Assembly (NCBI RefSeq): GCF_001708305.1
Contig: NZ_CP016953.1
Location: 1 to 64,000, forward strand
Reading direction: 5' to 3'
DNA from: Streptococcus himalayensis
GTDB lineage: Bacteria > Bacillota > Bacilli > Lactobacillales > Streptococcaceae
Length of the DNA: 64,000 nucleotides
This document shows positions 8,701-23,700 of this stretch, one piece after another. The notes beneath the pieces are model-generated. The model was not told the DNA's origin. It worked only from the letters and a program-made list of their open reading frames with translations, and did not search any database. A program made the translations under genes and the position numbers. Positions within the stretch are counted from its first letter, which is position 1, and the number at the start of each line of letters is the position of its first letter.

Positions 8701-11700
8701 TTTTGGCGTTGGTGGTGTATAGCCGCCTGCTGGATTCTTTGGATCCGCCGGAGTCAATGGTTGACCATCTGGATCTTGTGGGGTATATCCTGGGACATAC
8801 GGAATCGTAACCGTTGGCTCACCTGGAACCGTTGGTTTCTCTGGTGTTGGATCTGGATATGGAAGCGGAGTTGGTTTTTCCTCACCTGGTTTGTTTGGTA
8901 CCCAGCTTGCTAGTTTGCCATAGTAAACGGTGTGTTCAATATTTGAACTTGTTTCTGTTAAACCAGTAACTTCTTCAATCACCGCGTCGTCCGCCTTCAC
9001 AAGGTAATGACCAGAAACTACTGGAGACGTTACAGCGTCAAACGTAGTATCGTTATCCTTAGCTGTCCAAGGAGTAGATTCAATCACTTCCCCTGTTACC
9101 TTGTTCACGGTTACAGAACGAGTGAAGGTTACAGAGTCTGTCGCGTCTTTGGCAAGGGTATCTCCACTATCTTTTTCCTTATAGTGGATGGTTTGCGTAA
9201 TGACTTTGTTCAAGCCATCTTGACCTGTCTCAGCTGGCCACTTAGGTCCTTCTGGGAAGCCAGGGTTGATTGGCTCACCTGGGGTCTTAGGAGCTGTCGG
9301 TGGCACTTCTTCCGTACCTTGTTTAAGGGTAACGACGAAGTTTTGATCCACAGCTGAATCATTGTCGAATTTCTCTTTACCATCTGTGAAGGTATTAGAT
9401 ACTAGGACATAACCCTTATCTGTATACTCTTTAATCTTATCGGCAGTTGTATACGGGATAAGATCACCAGATTTACCTGACTTGGACTCAACGGCAAGGT
9501 TTTTACCAGTTGTTTGATCAACGTAGGTAATCGTTGCCTTTTGGTCATCTGCCACATACGTAATGACCGTATTTTCACCTGGATCTTTTGGCGTTGGTGG
9601 TGTATAGCCGCCTGCTGGATTCTTTGGATCCGCCGGAGTCAATGGTTGACCATCTGGATCTTGTGGGGTATATCCTGGGACATACGGAATCGTAACCGTT
9701 GGCTCACCTGGAACCGTTGGTTTCTCTGGTGTTGGATCTGGATATGGAAGCGGAGTTGGTTTTTCCTCACCTGGTTTGTTTGGTACCCAGCTTGCTAGTT
9801 TGCCATAGTAAACGGTGTGTTCAATATTTGAACTTGTTTCTGTTAAACCAGTAACTTCTTCAATCACCGCGTCGTCCGCCTTCACAAGGTAATGACCAGA
9901 AACTACTGGAGACGTTACAGCGTCAAACGTAGTATCGTTATCCTTAGCTGTCCAAGGAGTAGATTCAATCACTTCCCCTGTTACCTTGTTCACGGTTACA
10001 GAACGAGTGAAGGTTACAGAGTCTGTCGCGTCTTTGGCAAGGGTATCTCCACTATCTTTTTCCTTATAGTGGATGGTTTGCGTAATGACTTTGTTCAAGC
10101 CATCTTGACCTGTCTCAGCTGGCCACTTAGGTCCTTCTGGGAAGCCAGGGTTAATTGGCTCACCTGGGGTCTTAGGAGCTGTCGGTGGCACTTCTTCCGT
10201 ACCTTGTTTAAGGGTAACGACGAAGTTTTGATCCGCAGCTGAATCATTGTCGAATTTCTCTTTACCATCCGTGAAGGTATTAGATACTAGGACATAACCC
10301 TTATCTGTATACTCTTTAATCTTATCGGCAGTTGTATACGGGATAGGATCACCAGATTTACCTGACTTGGACTCAACGGCAAGGTTTTTACCAGTTGTTT
10401 GATCAACGTAGGTAATTGTTGCCTTTTGGTCATCTGCCACATACGTAATGACCGTATTTTCACCTGGATCTTTTGGCGTTGGTGGCGTATAGCCTGCCTC
10501 TGGATTCTTTGGATCTGCCGGAGTCAATGGTTGACCATCTGGATCTTGTGGGGTATATCCTGGGACATACGGAATCGTAACCGTTGGCTCACCTGGAACC
10601 GTTGGATTCTCTGGTGTTGGATCTGGATATGGAAGCGGAGTTGGTTTTTCCTCACCTGGTTTGTTTGGTACCCAGCTTGCTAGTTTGCCATAGTAAACGG
10701 TGTGTTCAATATTTGAACTTGTTTCTGTTAAACCAGTGACTGCTTCAATCTCCGCGTCGTCCGCCTTCACAAGGTAATGACCAGAAACTACTGGAGACGT
10801 TACAGCGTCAAACGTAGTATCGTTATCCTTAGCTGTCCAAGGAGTAGATTCAATCACTTCCCCTGTTACCTTGTTCACGGTTACAGAACGAGTGAAGGTT
10901 ACAGAGTCTGTCGCGTCTTTGGCAAGGGTATCTCCACTATCTTTTTCCTTATAGTGGATGGTTTGCGTAATGACTTTGTTCAAGCCATCTTGACCTGTCT
11001 CAGCTGGCCACTTAGGTCCTTCTGGGAAGCCAGGGTTAATTGGCTCACCTGGGGTCTTAGGAGCTGTCGGTGGCACTTCTTCCGTACCTTGTTTAAGGGT
11101 AACGACGAAGTTTTGATCCGCAGCTGAATCATTGTCGAATTTCTCTTTACCATCCGTGAAGGTATTAGATACTAGGACATAACCCTTATCTGTATACTCT
11201 TTAATCTTATCGGCAGTTGTATACGGGATAGGATCACCAGATTTACCTGACTTGGACTCAACGGCAAGGTTTTTACCAGTTGTTTGATCAACGTAGGTAA
11301 TTGTTGCCTTTTGGTCATCTGCCACATACGTAATGACCGTATTTTCACCTGGATCTTTTGGCGTTGGTGGCGTATAGCCTGCCTCTGGATTCTTTGGATC
11401 TGCCGGAGTCAATGGTTGACCATCTGGATCTTGTGGGGTATATCCTGGGACATACGGAATCGTAACCGTTGGCTCACCTGGAACCGTTGGCTTCTCTGGT
11501 GTTGGATCTGGATATGGAAGCGGAGTTGGTTTTTCCTCACCTGGTTTGTTTGGTACCCAGCTTGCTAGTTTGCCATAGTAAACGGTGTGTTCAATATTTG
11601 AACTTGTTTCTGTTAAACCAGTGACTGCTTCAATCTCCGCGTCGTCCGCCTTCACAAGGTAATGACCAGAAACTACTGGAGACGTTACAGCGTCAAACGT

Positions 11701-14700
11701 AGTATCGTTATCCTTAGCTGTCCAAGGAGTAGATTCAATCACTTCCCCTGTTACCTTGTTCACGGTTACAGAACGAGTGAAGGTTACAGAGTCTGTCGCG
11801 TCTTTGGCAAGGGTATCTCCACTATCTTTTTCCTTATAGTGGATGGTTTGCGTAATGACTTTGTTCAAGCCATCTTGACCTGTCTCAGCTGGCCACTTAG
11901 GTCCTTCTGGATAGTCAGGGTTAATTGGCTTGGTTGGATCCTTAGGATCTGTCGGTGGTACCGTTACTTTGCCTGGTTTCAAGCGAACTTCGAAGTTTTG
12001 AGAAACAGTTGTTCCATCATCTACTGTATCGAAGGTCAAGCCATCTGCTGGGAAGTCGTTGCTTACAAGCTCATAGCCTTTCTTCTTATAGTCTTCAATC
12101 GTTGCTTGAGGACTGTAAGGGCTCTTCGCACCAGTCTTACCTGCTAGATCTTCATGGCTCAACTCAGTGTTTCCATTACCGTCTAGACCTGTATCGATGA
12201 AGGTTACTTTAGCTTTTTGATCACCAGCGTTGTAAGTAACTGTGACTTCACGATTTTTCGCGTCTGCCGTGATGTTTTCTTCTGCGGCAACAACGGCTTT
12301 GTCAGGAGTGTACCCTGCAATAGTTGGAGACGTTACAGCGTCAAACGTTGTGTCCTCATTGTCCGCTACCCAATCACCGTAAGTAACAGTTTTATCTACC
12401 AAGTCAACAGTCGCATTGCGCTTGAAGGTCAAGGTTTCTGTGACATCCTTCGCTGCTTCTCTACCATCTGCGTATTTGTAATGAATGGTACGAGTAACAG
12501 TTTTCACCAATTCTTTCTTATCAGTGACACCATTTGGCCATTCTGGGTTGTCAGATGGTGGAACTACCTGTGTACCATGTTTCAAGTGAACTTCAAATGT
12601 TTGTGAAGCACCTTTCTCATCATCAACTGCATCGAATACTACACCAGTTGCTGGATAGTTATCTGATACGAGAACATAACCTTGAGCAGTCAATTTATCA
12701 ATCGTTGGTTTTGTACGATAGTCACTTGTTTGATCTGTCTTACCTGTTAGATCTTCATGGCTCAACTCAGTGTTTCCTTTACCGTCTAGACCTGTATCGA
12801 TGAAGGTTACTTTAGCTTTTTGATCGTTAGCCTCATACGTGATTGGCGTATCTTTACCTGGATCTTTTGGCGTTGGTGGCGTATAGCCTGCCTCTGGATT
12901 CTTTGGATCTGCCGGAGTCAATGGTTGACCATCTGGATCTTGTGGGGTATATCCTGGGACATACGGAATCGTAACCGTTGGCTCACCTGGAACCGTTGGC
13001 TTCTCTGGTGTTGGATCTGGATATGGAAGCGGAGTTGGTTTTTCCTCACCTGGTTTGTTTGGTACCCAGCTTGCTAGTTTGCCATAGTAAACGGTGTGTT
13101 CAATATTTGAACTTGTTTCTGTTAAACCAGTGACTGCTTCAATCTCCGCGTCGTCCGCCTTCACAAGGTAATGACCAGAAACTACTGGAGACGTTACAGC
13201 GTCAAACGTAGTATCGTTATCCTTAGCTGTCCAAGGAGTAGATTCAATCACTTCCCCTGTTACCTTGTTCACGGTTACAGAACGAGTGAAGGTTACAGAG
13301 TCTGTCGCGTCTTTGGCAAGGGTATCTCCACTATCTTTTTCCTTATAGTGGATGGTTTGCGTAATGACTTTGTTCAAGCCATCTTGACCTGTCTCAGCTG
13401 GCCACTTAGGTCCTTCTGGATAGTCAGGGTTAATTGGCTTGGTTGGATCCTTAGGATCTGTCGGTGGTACCGTTACTTTGCCTGGTTTCAAGCGAACTTC
13501 GAAGTTTTGAGAAACAGTTGTTCCATCATCTACTGTATCGAAGGTCAAGCCATCTGCTGGGAAGTCGTTGCTTACAAGCTCATAGCCTTTCTTCTTATAG
13601 TCTTCAATCGTTGCTTGAGGACTGTAAGGGCTCTTCGCACCAGTCTTACCTGCTAGATCTTCATGGCTCAACTCAGTGTTTCCATTACCGTCTAGACCTG
13701 TATCGATGAAGGTTACTTTAGCTTTTTGATCACCAGCGTTGTAAGTAACTGTGACTTCACGATTTTTCGCGTCTGCCGTGATGTTTTCTTCTGCGGCAAC
13801 AACGGCTTTGTCAGGAGTGTACCCTGCAATAGTTGGAGACGTTACAGCGTCAAACGTTGTGTCCTCATTGTCCGCTACCCAATCACCGTAAGTAACAGTT
13901 TTATCTACCAAGTCAACAGTCGCATTGCGCTTGAAGGTCAAGGTTTCTGTGACATCCTTCGCTGCTTCTCTACCATCTGCGTATTTGTAATGAATGGTAC
14001 GAGTAACAGTTTTCACCAATTCTTTCTTATCAGTGACACCATTTGGCCATTCTGGGTTGTCAGATGGTGGAACTACCTGTGTACCATGTTTCAAGTGAAC
14101 TTCAAATGTTTGTGAAGCACCTTTCTCATCATCAACTGCATCGAATACTACACCAGTTGCTGGATAGTTATCTGATACGAGAACATAACCTTGAGCAGTC
14201 AATTTATCAATCGTTGGTTTTGTACGATAGTCACTTGTTTGATCTGTCTTACCTGTTAGATCTTCATGGCTCAACTCAGTGTTTCCTTTACCGTCTAGAC
14301 CTGTATCGATGAAGGTTACTTTAGCTTTTTGATCGTTAGCCTCATACGTGATTGGCGTATCTTTACCTGGATCTTTTGGCGTTGGTGGCGTATAGCCTGC
14401 CTCTGGATTCTTTGGATCTGCCGGAGTCAATGGTTGACCATCTGGATCTTGTGGGGTATATCCTGGGACATACGGAATCGTAACCGTTGGCTCACCTGGA
14501 ACCGTTGGTTTCTCTGGTGTTGGATCTGGATATGGAAGCGGAGTTGGTTTTTCCTCACCTGGTTTGTTTGGTACCCAGCTTGCTAGTTTGCCATAGTAAA
14601 CGGTGTGTTCAATATTTGAACTTGTTTCTGTTAAACCAGTAACTTCTTCAATCACCGCGTCGTCCGCCTTCACAAGGTAATGACCAGAAACTACTGGAGA

Positions 14701-17700
14701 CGTTACAGCGTCAAACGTAGTATCGTTATCCTTAGCTGTCCAAGGAGTAGATTCAATCACTTCCCCTGTTACCTTGTTCACGGTTACAGAACGAGTGAAG
14801 GTTACAGAGTCTGTCGCGTCTTTGGCAAGGGTATCTCCACTATCTTTTTCCTTATAGTGGATGGTTTGCGTAATGACTTTGTTCAAGCCATCTTGACCTG
14901 TCTCAGCTGGCCACTTAGGTCCTTCTGGGAAGCCAGGGTTGATTGGCTCACCTGGGGTCTTAGGAGCTGTCGGTGGCACTTCTTCCGTACCTTGTTTAAG
15001 GGTAACGACGAAGTTTTGATCCACAGCTGAATCATTGTCGAATTTCTCTTTACCATCTGTGAAGGTATTAGATACTAGGACATAACCCTTATCTGTATAC
15101 TCTTTAATCTTATCGGCAGTTGTATACGGGATAAGATCACCAGATTTACCTGACTTGGACTCAACGGCAAGGTTTTTACCAGTTGTTTGATCAACGTAGG
15201 TAATCGTTGCCTTTTGGTCATCTGCCACATACGTAATGACCGTATTTTCACCTGGATCTTTTGGCGTTGGTGGTGTATAGCCGCCTGCTGGATTCTTTGG
15301 ATCCGCCGGAGTCAATGGTTGACCATCTGGATCTTGTGGGGTATATCCTGGGACATACGGAATCGTAACCGTTGGCTCACCTGGAACCGTTGGTTTCTCT
15401 GGTGTTGGATCTGGATATGGAAGCGGAGTTGGTTTTTCCTCACCTGGTTTGTTTGGTACCCAGCTTGCTAGTTTGCCATAGTAAACGGTGTGTTCAATAT
15501 TTGAACTTGTTTCTGTTAAACCAGTAACTTCTTCAATCACCGCGTCGTCCGCCTTCACAAGGTAATGACCAGAAACTACTGGAGACGTTACAGCGTCAAA
15601 CGTAGTATCGTTATCCTTAGCTGTCCAAGGAGTAGATTCAATCACTTCCCCTGTTACCTTGTTCACGGTTACAGAACGAGTGAAGGTTACAGAGTCTGTC
15701 GCGTCTTTGGCAAGGGTATCTCCACTATCTTTTTCCTTATAGTGGATGGTTTGCGTAATGACTTTGTTCAAGCCATCTTGACCTGTCTCAGCTGGCCACT
15801 TAGGTCCTTCTGGGAAGCCAGGGTTAATTGGCTCACCTGGGGTCTTAGGAGCTGTCGGTGGCACTTCTTCCGTACCTTGTTTAAGGGTAACGACGAAGTT
15901 TTGATCCGCAGCTGAATCATTGTCGAATTTCTCTTTACCATCCGTGAAGGTATTAGATACTAGGACATAACCCTTATCTGTATACTCTTTAATCTTATCG
16001 GCAGTTGTATACGGGATAGGATCACCAGATTTACCTGACTTGGACTCAACGGCAAGGTTTTTACCAGTTGTTTGATCAACGTAGGTAATTGTTGCCTTTT
16101 GGTCATCTGCCACATACGTAATGACCGTATTTTCACCTGGATCTTTTGGCGTTGGTGGCGTATAGCCTGCCTCTGGATTCTTTGGATCTGCCGGAGTCAA
16201 TGGTTGACCATCTGGATCTTGTGGGGTATATCCTGGGACATACGGAATCGTAACCGTTGGCTCACCTGGAACCGTTGGCTTCTCTGGTGTTGGATCTGGA
16301 TATGGAAGCGGAGTTGGTTTTTCCTCACCTGGTTTGTTTGGTACCCAGCTTGCTAGTTTGCCATAGTAAACGGTGTGTTCAATATTTGAACTTGTTTCTG
16401 TTAAACCAGTGACTGCTTCAATCTCCGCGTCGTCCGCCTTCACAAGGTAATGACCAGAAACTACTGGAGACGTTACAGCGTCAAACGTAGTATCGTTATC
16501 CTTAGCTGTCCAAGGAGTAGATTCAATCACTTCCCCTGTTACCTTGTTCACGGTTACAGAACGAGTGAAGGTTACAGAGTCTGTCGCGTCTTTGGCAAGG
16601 GTATCTCCACTATCTTTTTCCTTATAGTGGATGGTTTGCGTAATGACTTTGTTCAAGCCATCTTGACCTGTCTCAGCTGGCCACTTAGGTCCTTCTGGAT
16701 AGTCAGGGTTAATTGGCTTGGTTGGATCCTTAGGATCTGTCGGTGGTACCGTTACTTTGCCTGGTTTCAAGCGAACTTCGAAGTTTTGAGAAACAGTTGT
16801 TCCATCATCTACTGTATCGAAGGTCAAGCCATCTGCTGGGAAGTCGTTGCTTACAAGCTCATAGCCTTTCTTCTTATAGTCTTCAATCGTTGCTTGAGGA
16901 CTGTAAGGGCTCTTCGCACCAGTCTTACCTGCTAGATCTTCATGGCTCAACTCAGTGTTTCCATTACCGTCTAGACCTGTATCGATGAAGGTTACTTTAG
17001 CTTTTTGATCACCAGCGTTGTAAGTAACTGTGACTTCACGATTTTTCGCGTCTGCCGTGATGTTTTCTTCTGCGGCAACAACGGCTTTGTCAGGAGTGTA
17101 CCCTGCAATAGTTGGAGACGTTACAGCGTCAAACGTTGTGTCCTCATTGTCCGCTACCCAATCACCGTAAGTAACAGTTTTATCTACCAAGTCAACAGTC
17201 GCATTGCGCTTGAAGGTCAAGGTTTCTGTGACATCCTTCGCTGCTTCTCTACCATCTGCGTATTTGTAATGAATGGTACGAGTAACAGTTTTCACCAATT
17301 CTTTCTTATCAGTGACACCATTTGGCCATTCTGGGTTGTCAGATGGTGGAACTACCTGTGTACCATGTTTCAAGTGAACTTCAAATGTTTGTGAAGCACC
17401 TTTCTCATCATCAACTGCATCGAATACTACACCAGTTGCTGGATAGTTATCTGATACGAGAACATAACCTTGAGCAGTCAATTTATCAATCGTTGGTTTT
17501 GTACGATAGTCACTTGTTTGATCTGTCTTACCTGTTAGATCTTCATGGCTCAACTCAGTGTTTCCTTTACCGTCTAGACCTGTATCGATGAAGGTTACTT
17601 TAGCTTTTTGATCGTTAGCCTCATACGTGATTGGCGTATCTTTACCTGGATCTTTTGGCGTTGGTGGCGTATAGCCTGCCTCTGGATTCTTTGGATCTGC

Positions 17701-20700
17701 CGGAGTCAATGGTTGACCATCTGGATCTTGTGGGGTATATCCTGGGACATACGGAATCGTAACCGTTGGCTCACCTGGAACCGTTGGCTTCTCTGGTGTT
17801 GGATCTGGATATGGAAGCGGAGTTGGTTTTTCCTCACCTGGTTTGTTTGGTACCCAGCTTGCTAGTTTGCCATAGTAAACGGTGTGTTCAATATTTGAAC
17901 TTGTTTCTGTTAAACCAGTGACTGCTTCAATCTCCGCGTCGTCCGCCTTCACAAGGTAATGACCAGAAACTACTGGAGACGTTACAGCGTCAAACGTAGT
18001 ATCGTTATCCTTAGCTGTCCAAGGAGTAGATTCAATCACTTCCCCTGTTACCTTGTTCACGGTTACAGAACGAGTGAAGGTTACAGAGTCTGTCGCGTCT
18101 TTGGCAAGGGTATCTCCACTATCTTTTTCCTTATAGTGGATGGTTTGCGTAATGACTTTGTTCAAGCCATCTTGACCTGTCTCAGCTGGCCACTTAGGTC
18201 CTTCTGGATAGTCAGGGTTAATTGGCTTGGTTGGATCCTTAGGATCTGTCGGTGGTACCGTTACTTTGCCTGGTTTCAAGCGAACTTCGAAGTTTTGAGA
18301 AACAGTTGTTCCATCATCTACTGTATCGAAGGTCAAGCCATCTGCTGGGAAGTCGTTGCTTACAAGCTCATAGCCTTTCTTCTTATAGTCTTCAATCGTT
18401 GCTTGAGGACTGTAAGGGCTCTTCGCACCAGTCTTACCTGCTAGATCTTCATGGCTCAACTCAGTGTTTCCATTACCGTCTAGACCTGTATCGATGAAGG
18501 TTACTTTAGCTTTTTGATCACCAGCGTTGTAAGTAACTGTGACTTCACGATTTTTCGCGTCTGCCGTGATGTTTTCTTCTGCGGCAACAACGGCTTTGTC
18601 AGGAGTGTACCCTGCAATAGTTGGAGACGTTACAGCGTCAAACGTTGTGTCCTCATTGTCCGCTACCCAATCACCGTAAGTAACAGTTTTATCTACCAAG
18701 TCAACAGTCGCATTGCGCTTGAAGGTCAAGGTTTCTGTGACATCCTTCGCTGCTTCTCTACCATCTGCGTATTTGTAATGAATGGTACGAGTAACAGTTT
18801 TCACCAATTCTTTCTTATCAGTGACACCATTTGGCCATTCTGGGTTGTCAGATGGTGGAACTACCTGTGTACCATGTTTCAAGTGAACTTCAAATGTTTG
18901 TGAAGCACCTTTCTCATCATCAACTGCATCGAATACTACACCAGTTGCTGGATAGTTATCTGATACGAGAACATAACCTTGAGCAGTCAATTTATCAATC
19001 GTTGGTTTTGTACGATAGTCACTTGTTTGATCTGTCTTACCTGTTAGATCTTCATGGCTCAACTCAGTGTTTCCTTTACCGTCTAGACCTGTATCGATGA
19101 AGGTTACTTTAGCTTTTTGATCGTTAGCCTCATACGTGATTGGCGTATCTTTACCTGGATCTTTTGGCGTTGGTGGCGTATAGCCTGCCTCTGGATTCTT
19201 TGGATCTGCCGGAGTCAATGGTTGACCATCTGGATCTTGTGGGGTATATCCTGGGACATACGGAATCGTAACCGTTGGCTCACCTGGAACCGTTGGCTTC
19301 TCTGGTGTTGGATCTGGATATGGAAGCGGAGTTGGTTTTTCCTCACCTGGTTTGTTTGGTACCCAGCTTGCTAGTTTGCCATAGTAAACGGTGTGTTCAA
19401 TATTTGAACTTGTTTCTGTTAAACCAGTGACTGCTTCAATCTCCGCGTCGTCCGCCTTCACAAGGTAATGACCAGAAACTACTGGAGACGTTACAGCGTC
19501 AAACGTAGTATCGTTATCCTTAGCTGTCCAAGGAGTAGATTCAATCACTTCCCCTGTTACCTTGTTCACGGTTACAGAACGAGTGAAGGTTACAGAGTCT
19601 GTCGCGTCTTTGGCAAGGGTATCTCCACTATCTTTTTCCTTATAGTGGATGGTTTGCGTAATGACTTTGTTCAAGCCATCTTGACCTGTCTCAGCTGGCC
19701 ACTTAGGTCCTTCTGGATAGTCAGGGTTAATTGGCTTGGTTGGATCCTTAGGATCTGTCGGTGGTACCGTTACTTTGCCTGGTTTCAAGCGAACTTCGAA
19801 GTTTTGAGAAACAGTTGTTCCATCATCTACTGTATCGAAGGTCAAGCCATCTGCTGGGAAGTCGTTGCTTACAAGCTCATAGCCTTTCTTCTTATAGTCT
19901 TCAATCGTTGCTTGAGGACTGTAAGGGCTCTTCGCACCAGTCTTACCTGCTAGATCTTCATGGCTCAACTCAGTGTTTCCATTACCGTCTAGACCTGTAT
20001 CGATGAAGGTTACTTTAGCTTTTTGATCACCAGCGTTGTAAGTAACTGTGACTTCACGATTTTTCGCGTCTGCCGTGATGTTTTCTTCTGCGGCAACAAC
20101 GGCTTTGTCAGGAGTGTACCCTGCAATAGTTGGAGACGTTACAGCGTCAAACGTTGTGTCCTCATTGTCCGCTACCCAATCACCGTAAGTAACAGTTTTA
20201 TCTACCAAGTCAACAGTCGCATTGCGCTTGAAGGTCAAGGTTTCTGTGACATCCTTCGCTGCTTCTCTACCATCTGCGTATTTGTAATGAATGGTACGAG
20301 TAACAGTTTTCACCAATTCTTTCTTATCAGTGACACCATTTGGCCATTCTGGGTTGTCAGATGGTGGAACTACCTGTGTACCATGTTTCAAGTGAACTTC
20401 AAATGTTTGTGAAGCACCTTTCTCATCATCAACTGCATCGAATACTACACCAGTTGCTGGATAGTTATCTGATACGAGAACATAACCTTGAGCAGTCAAT
20501 TTATCAATCGTTGGTTTTGTACGATAGTCACTTGTTTGATCTGTCTTACCAGGCACATTTTTTACTTCGATGTTCTTTTTAGCGGTATCATCGATGAAGG
20601 TTACGGTCGCTTTTTGATTGTTAGCCTCATACGTGATTGGCGTATCTTGACTTGGATCATTTGGAATTGCTGGAGGGTTGAAGCCTTGAGTTGGATCTCC

Positions 20701-23700
20701 AGGAACTTTTGGAGTTAAAGCGCCACCTGGACCTTGTGGGGTATATCCAGGGATATTTGGAATAATTCCTTCTTCTGGCGTTCCAGGTTTTGTCGGATCC
20801 GTTGGATGATTTGGATATTGGATAGGATCTTTAGGTTCCTTTCCAGCCGGCACCTTTGGAACCCAGCTTCCTAGTTTCGTATAGTAAACGGTTTCCTCTA
20901 TATCCTGACTATTTTCTGTCAAGTTCGTCTTTTCAGGAACTTCGCCCTTATCCGCTAGATAGCCGGCAAGTTTCGGACTCGTAATAGCGTCAAACGTAGT
21001 ATCGCCATCCTTAGCTGTCCAGTCTGTATACGTTATCTTCTTGGTAACAAGGTTAACTTTAGCAGAACGTTCAAATGTGACTTTATCTGACCGATCTGGA
21101 CTTGCTTGTCTATTGTCCGCTTTAAACTTGTAGTGAACAACCCTGTTAATATCTTTAACCAACTGTTGTTTATCTGCTTCTTTAACACCTTCTGGCCACT
21201 CTGGGGTTTCAGAAGGTGGAACAGTCACAACTTTTTGACGAAGCTTAACCACATAATCTTGAGAGATGGTAGTATCATCATTTATACTATCATAATAGGT
21301 AATCCCCTTAGGAAATCCATCCGATACAAGTTCATAACCTTGGCTCTCGTAATTTGAAATCTCATCGGTAGTTGTATACTTGATAGGATCACCAGATTTA
21401 CCTTTTACCTCATCTGTTTTTAAGGGAGTAGTTCCCTGACCATCTTCTCCTACATTAATATAGGTGATACGAGCCTTTTGTTCTTTCTTATAAACGACAA
21501 CTGTCTCATAATTATTGGTAAAACCAGTATTTGAGTAATTATTGAAATAGCTATCAGAAATGATTGTATTCCCATTTTCATCTTGGGTTGTGACTGTATC
21601 TGTAATGACCGCATTGGTCAATACAGCCGTGACCGTCTCTGCATCTGCTCCAGTTTTAATATTTGGGACATTTGAGGTAAGAATACTTGGTGAGTACCCT
21701 TTAAGGTCTTTAACTTTATGGTCCTTATCGAAAGCAGATTTAGGAGAAGCAACACTATCATAAGTATTCGTTGTATTGTCTGTACCAGTCACCAGCCAGC
21801 CAGTATCGGCAATCCCATCTCCATTAACATCTTTGACGATATAGCGAGCTTTCTTATAGGCTGCAAGGAAATCATCTCCATTATCAACGATACTTCCTTC
21901 GAGCGTATTAAGGAATCGTGCAAGGTCAATCCCAGCTTCAATCTTTCTTGTCCAGTCTGATTTTTGAACAACAACCAATGGTTTCCCATCTTCCCCTAAA
22001 ACAGGTGTTCCATCTTCATAGACATAGCGGATTGTATTGGTATGTTGTGCAACTGGAGCGATAACTGTACCATTTGAAATCCAAATGTTTTGACGGTTAC
22101 TGTTAACCGGATCAATTCCGTAGTCCGGATCGTTTACTAATACACTTCCTGCAGAAGAAAGGGTAGGATCAGAAAGGGCATTCGATGGTTGGATTTCAGG
22201 TCTAGCACCTGGTAGGAATCCAGCAACTGGTAGTGCACCACTTTGAATATTGGTCCAAACAGAACTTACTTTAGTTTTTTGGTCCTTATTGTCCAAATTC
22301 AAAGAGTAAACTGTATAAGTCCCATTCGTCACACCTTCTGGTCCGTTGAACTCAATTTTAGCGCCATCGGCTTTAGTTTTAGCGCTCACATAAAGAATAT
22401 TCCCATGTGGAATTTTTTCCGGATTATTTCCTTGAGGGATTTCAGGAGGAAGGTGTCCCTCAATAGCTCCAGCAGAAATCCCTGATGATTTCGTATAACG
22501 AAGAAGAGAGACGTAGGCTGGATTATTAAACTGGAAGGTCACATCCTTAGAGCCACCCAACGGAACTGAAATCAACTCTGCATAGTAGTTGGTATTATCG
22601 TCCCGGATGTCAACAATGGAACCTTCATTAGCTTTAAATAGCGGTACTGGCTTTCTTTCTACTTTTCGTGAGTCTAGAGAGATAACATCATCCCAGTCAT
22701 TATCTCCACGATTGTCCATCTGAACACGGAAGGTTGCAAACGCATCAACAGTCAATGTTCCGTCTTCATCTACACCGATATAGTTATATCCATCAAACGC
22801 TCCAGATGGCCCAGGAAATTCTCTACTTTTTCCTTTCCCATCAGAATGGAAGGTATTAACTGAGTTTTTTCCAAAGAAGATATGAGAGTCGTCTCCAAGC
22901 TCAAGCGCTACACCACGACCCTGATTTTCAAAGCGAACTTTAGATTTTTCTCCAGATGTAAATCTTGCATTGTGGCCAGTGATGATTCCATCACGTCCTG
23001 TAAAGTTAAAGGTAGCTCCCTCTCCAATAGAGATGATTGCTGAGGAATCTTTAACTTTACTTATACCCCTAGCTCCATAGCCGCCAAAACGATCAGCTGG
23101 TGTTATAGCGTCATCAGGACGTTTTACACCGATAGAAATCCCTTGACCAATACTTGTATTTAGATTCAAAGTAGAATTTTTACCAGTGATTACTTGACCA
23201 TCTGTAGGCATGAAAATACCAGCATTATGGTAGCGGATAGGATCTTTAGCTCCTGTGGTATTCATATTGATGGTCAAGGACGCAGCATCTTTGACTTCAA
23301 CCTTGCTACCGTTTGGAAGATTGATCCCATCACCGCTAGGAGAACGACTAATAGTCAAGGACGCACCTTCAGAAACCGTCACTGAAGAAGCATCATGAAT
23401 ATTTGCTTCACGACGTTCACGGTTATGGACCGTTTCTGCGGCGGCTGTAGTCGCAGTTCCTACATTTTTTTGGACATATTGGACTTGACCTGTTTTAGTT
23501 GTGTATGATTCACTGACAGTTGACGTAGTATTTCCTTTAATAACAACTGCTGTGTCACCTCCACCTCCATAAAGAGAGGAACCGTTAGCCGTTACATTGT
23601 TAAAGGTCACCGTATTTTGACCCGATGTATGTGTTAGGTTCAAAGCACCTTTTGAGTTAGCGGTATTTAGCGCTACATCTTTGAAGGTAATATCCCAAGA

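Larger units (their letters stand above)
6210..20640 (-). repeat. 14.4-kb internal tandem repeat region of the adhesin gene
   Basis: The region is built of two module sizes. The short module is 885 bp (295 residues: one MucBP-like unit, one Muc_B2-like unit of type S, one proline-rich linker). The long module is 1509 bp (503 residues: MucBP-like, Muc_B2 type L, MucBP-like, Muc_B2 type S, linker). From N- to C-terminus the order is three long, two short, two long, six short. Copies differ by only a few bases, for example AEIEA versus AVIEE in the S unit, or PEAG versus PAGG in the linker. Confidence 0.9.

Noticed and set aside
6352..20582. Many plus-strand open frames of 80-161 codons recurring with the repeat period
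   Set aside because: They are antisense shadows of the adhesin repeats, rich in Trp/Ile/Arg from reverse reading, without ribosome sites, and repeat only because the DNA repeats.
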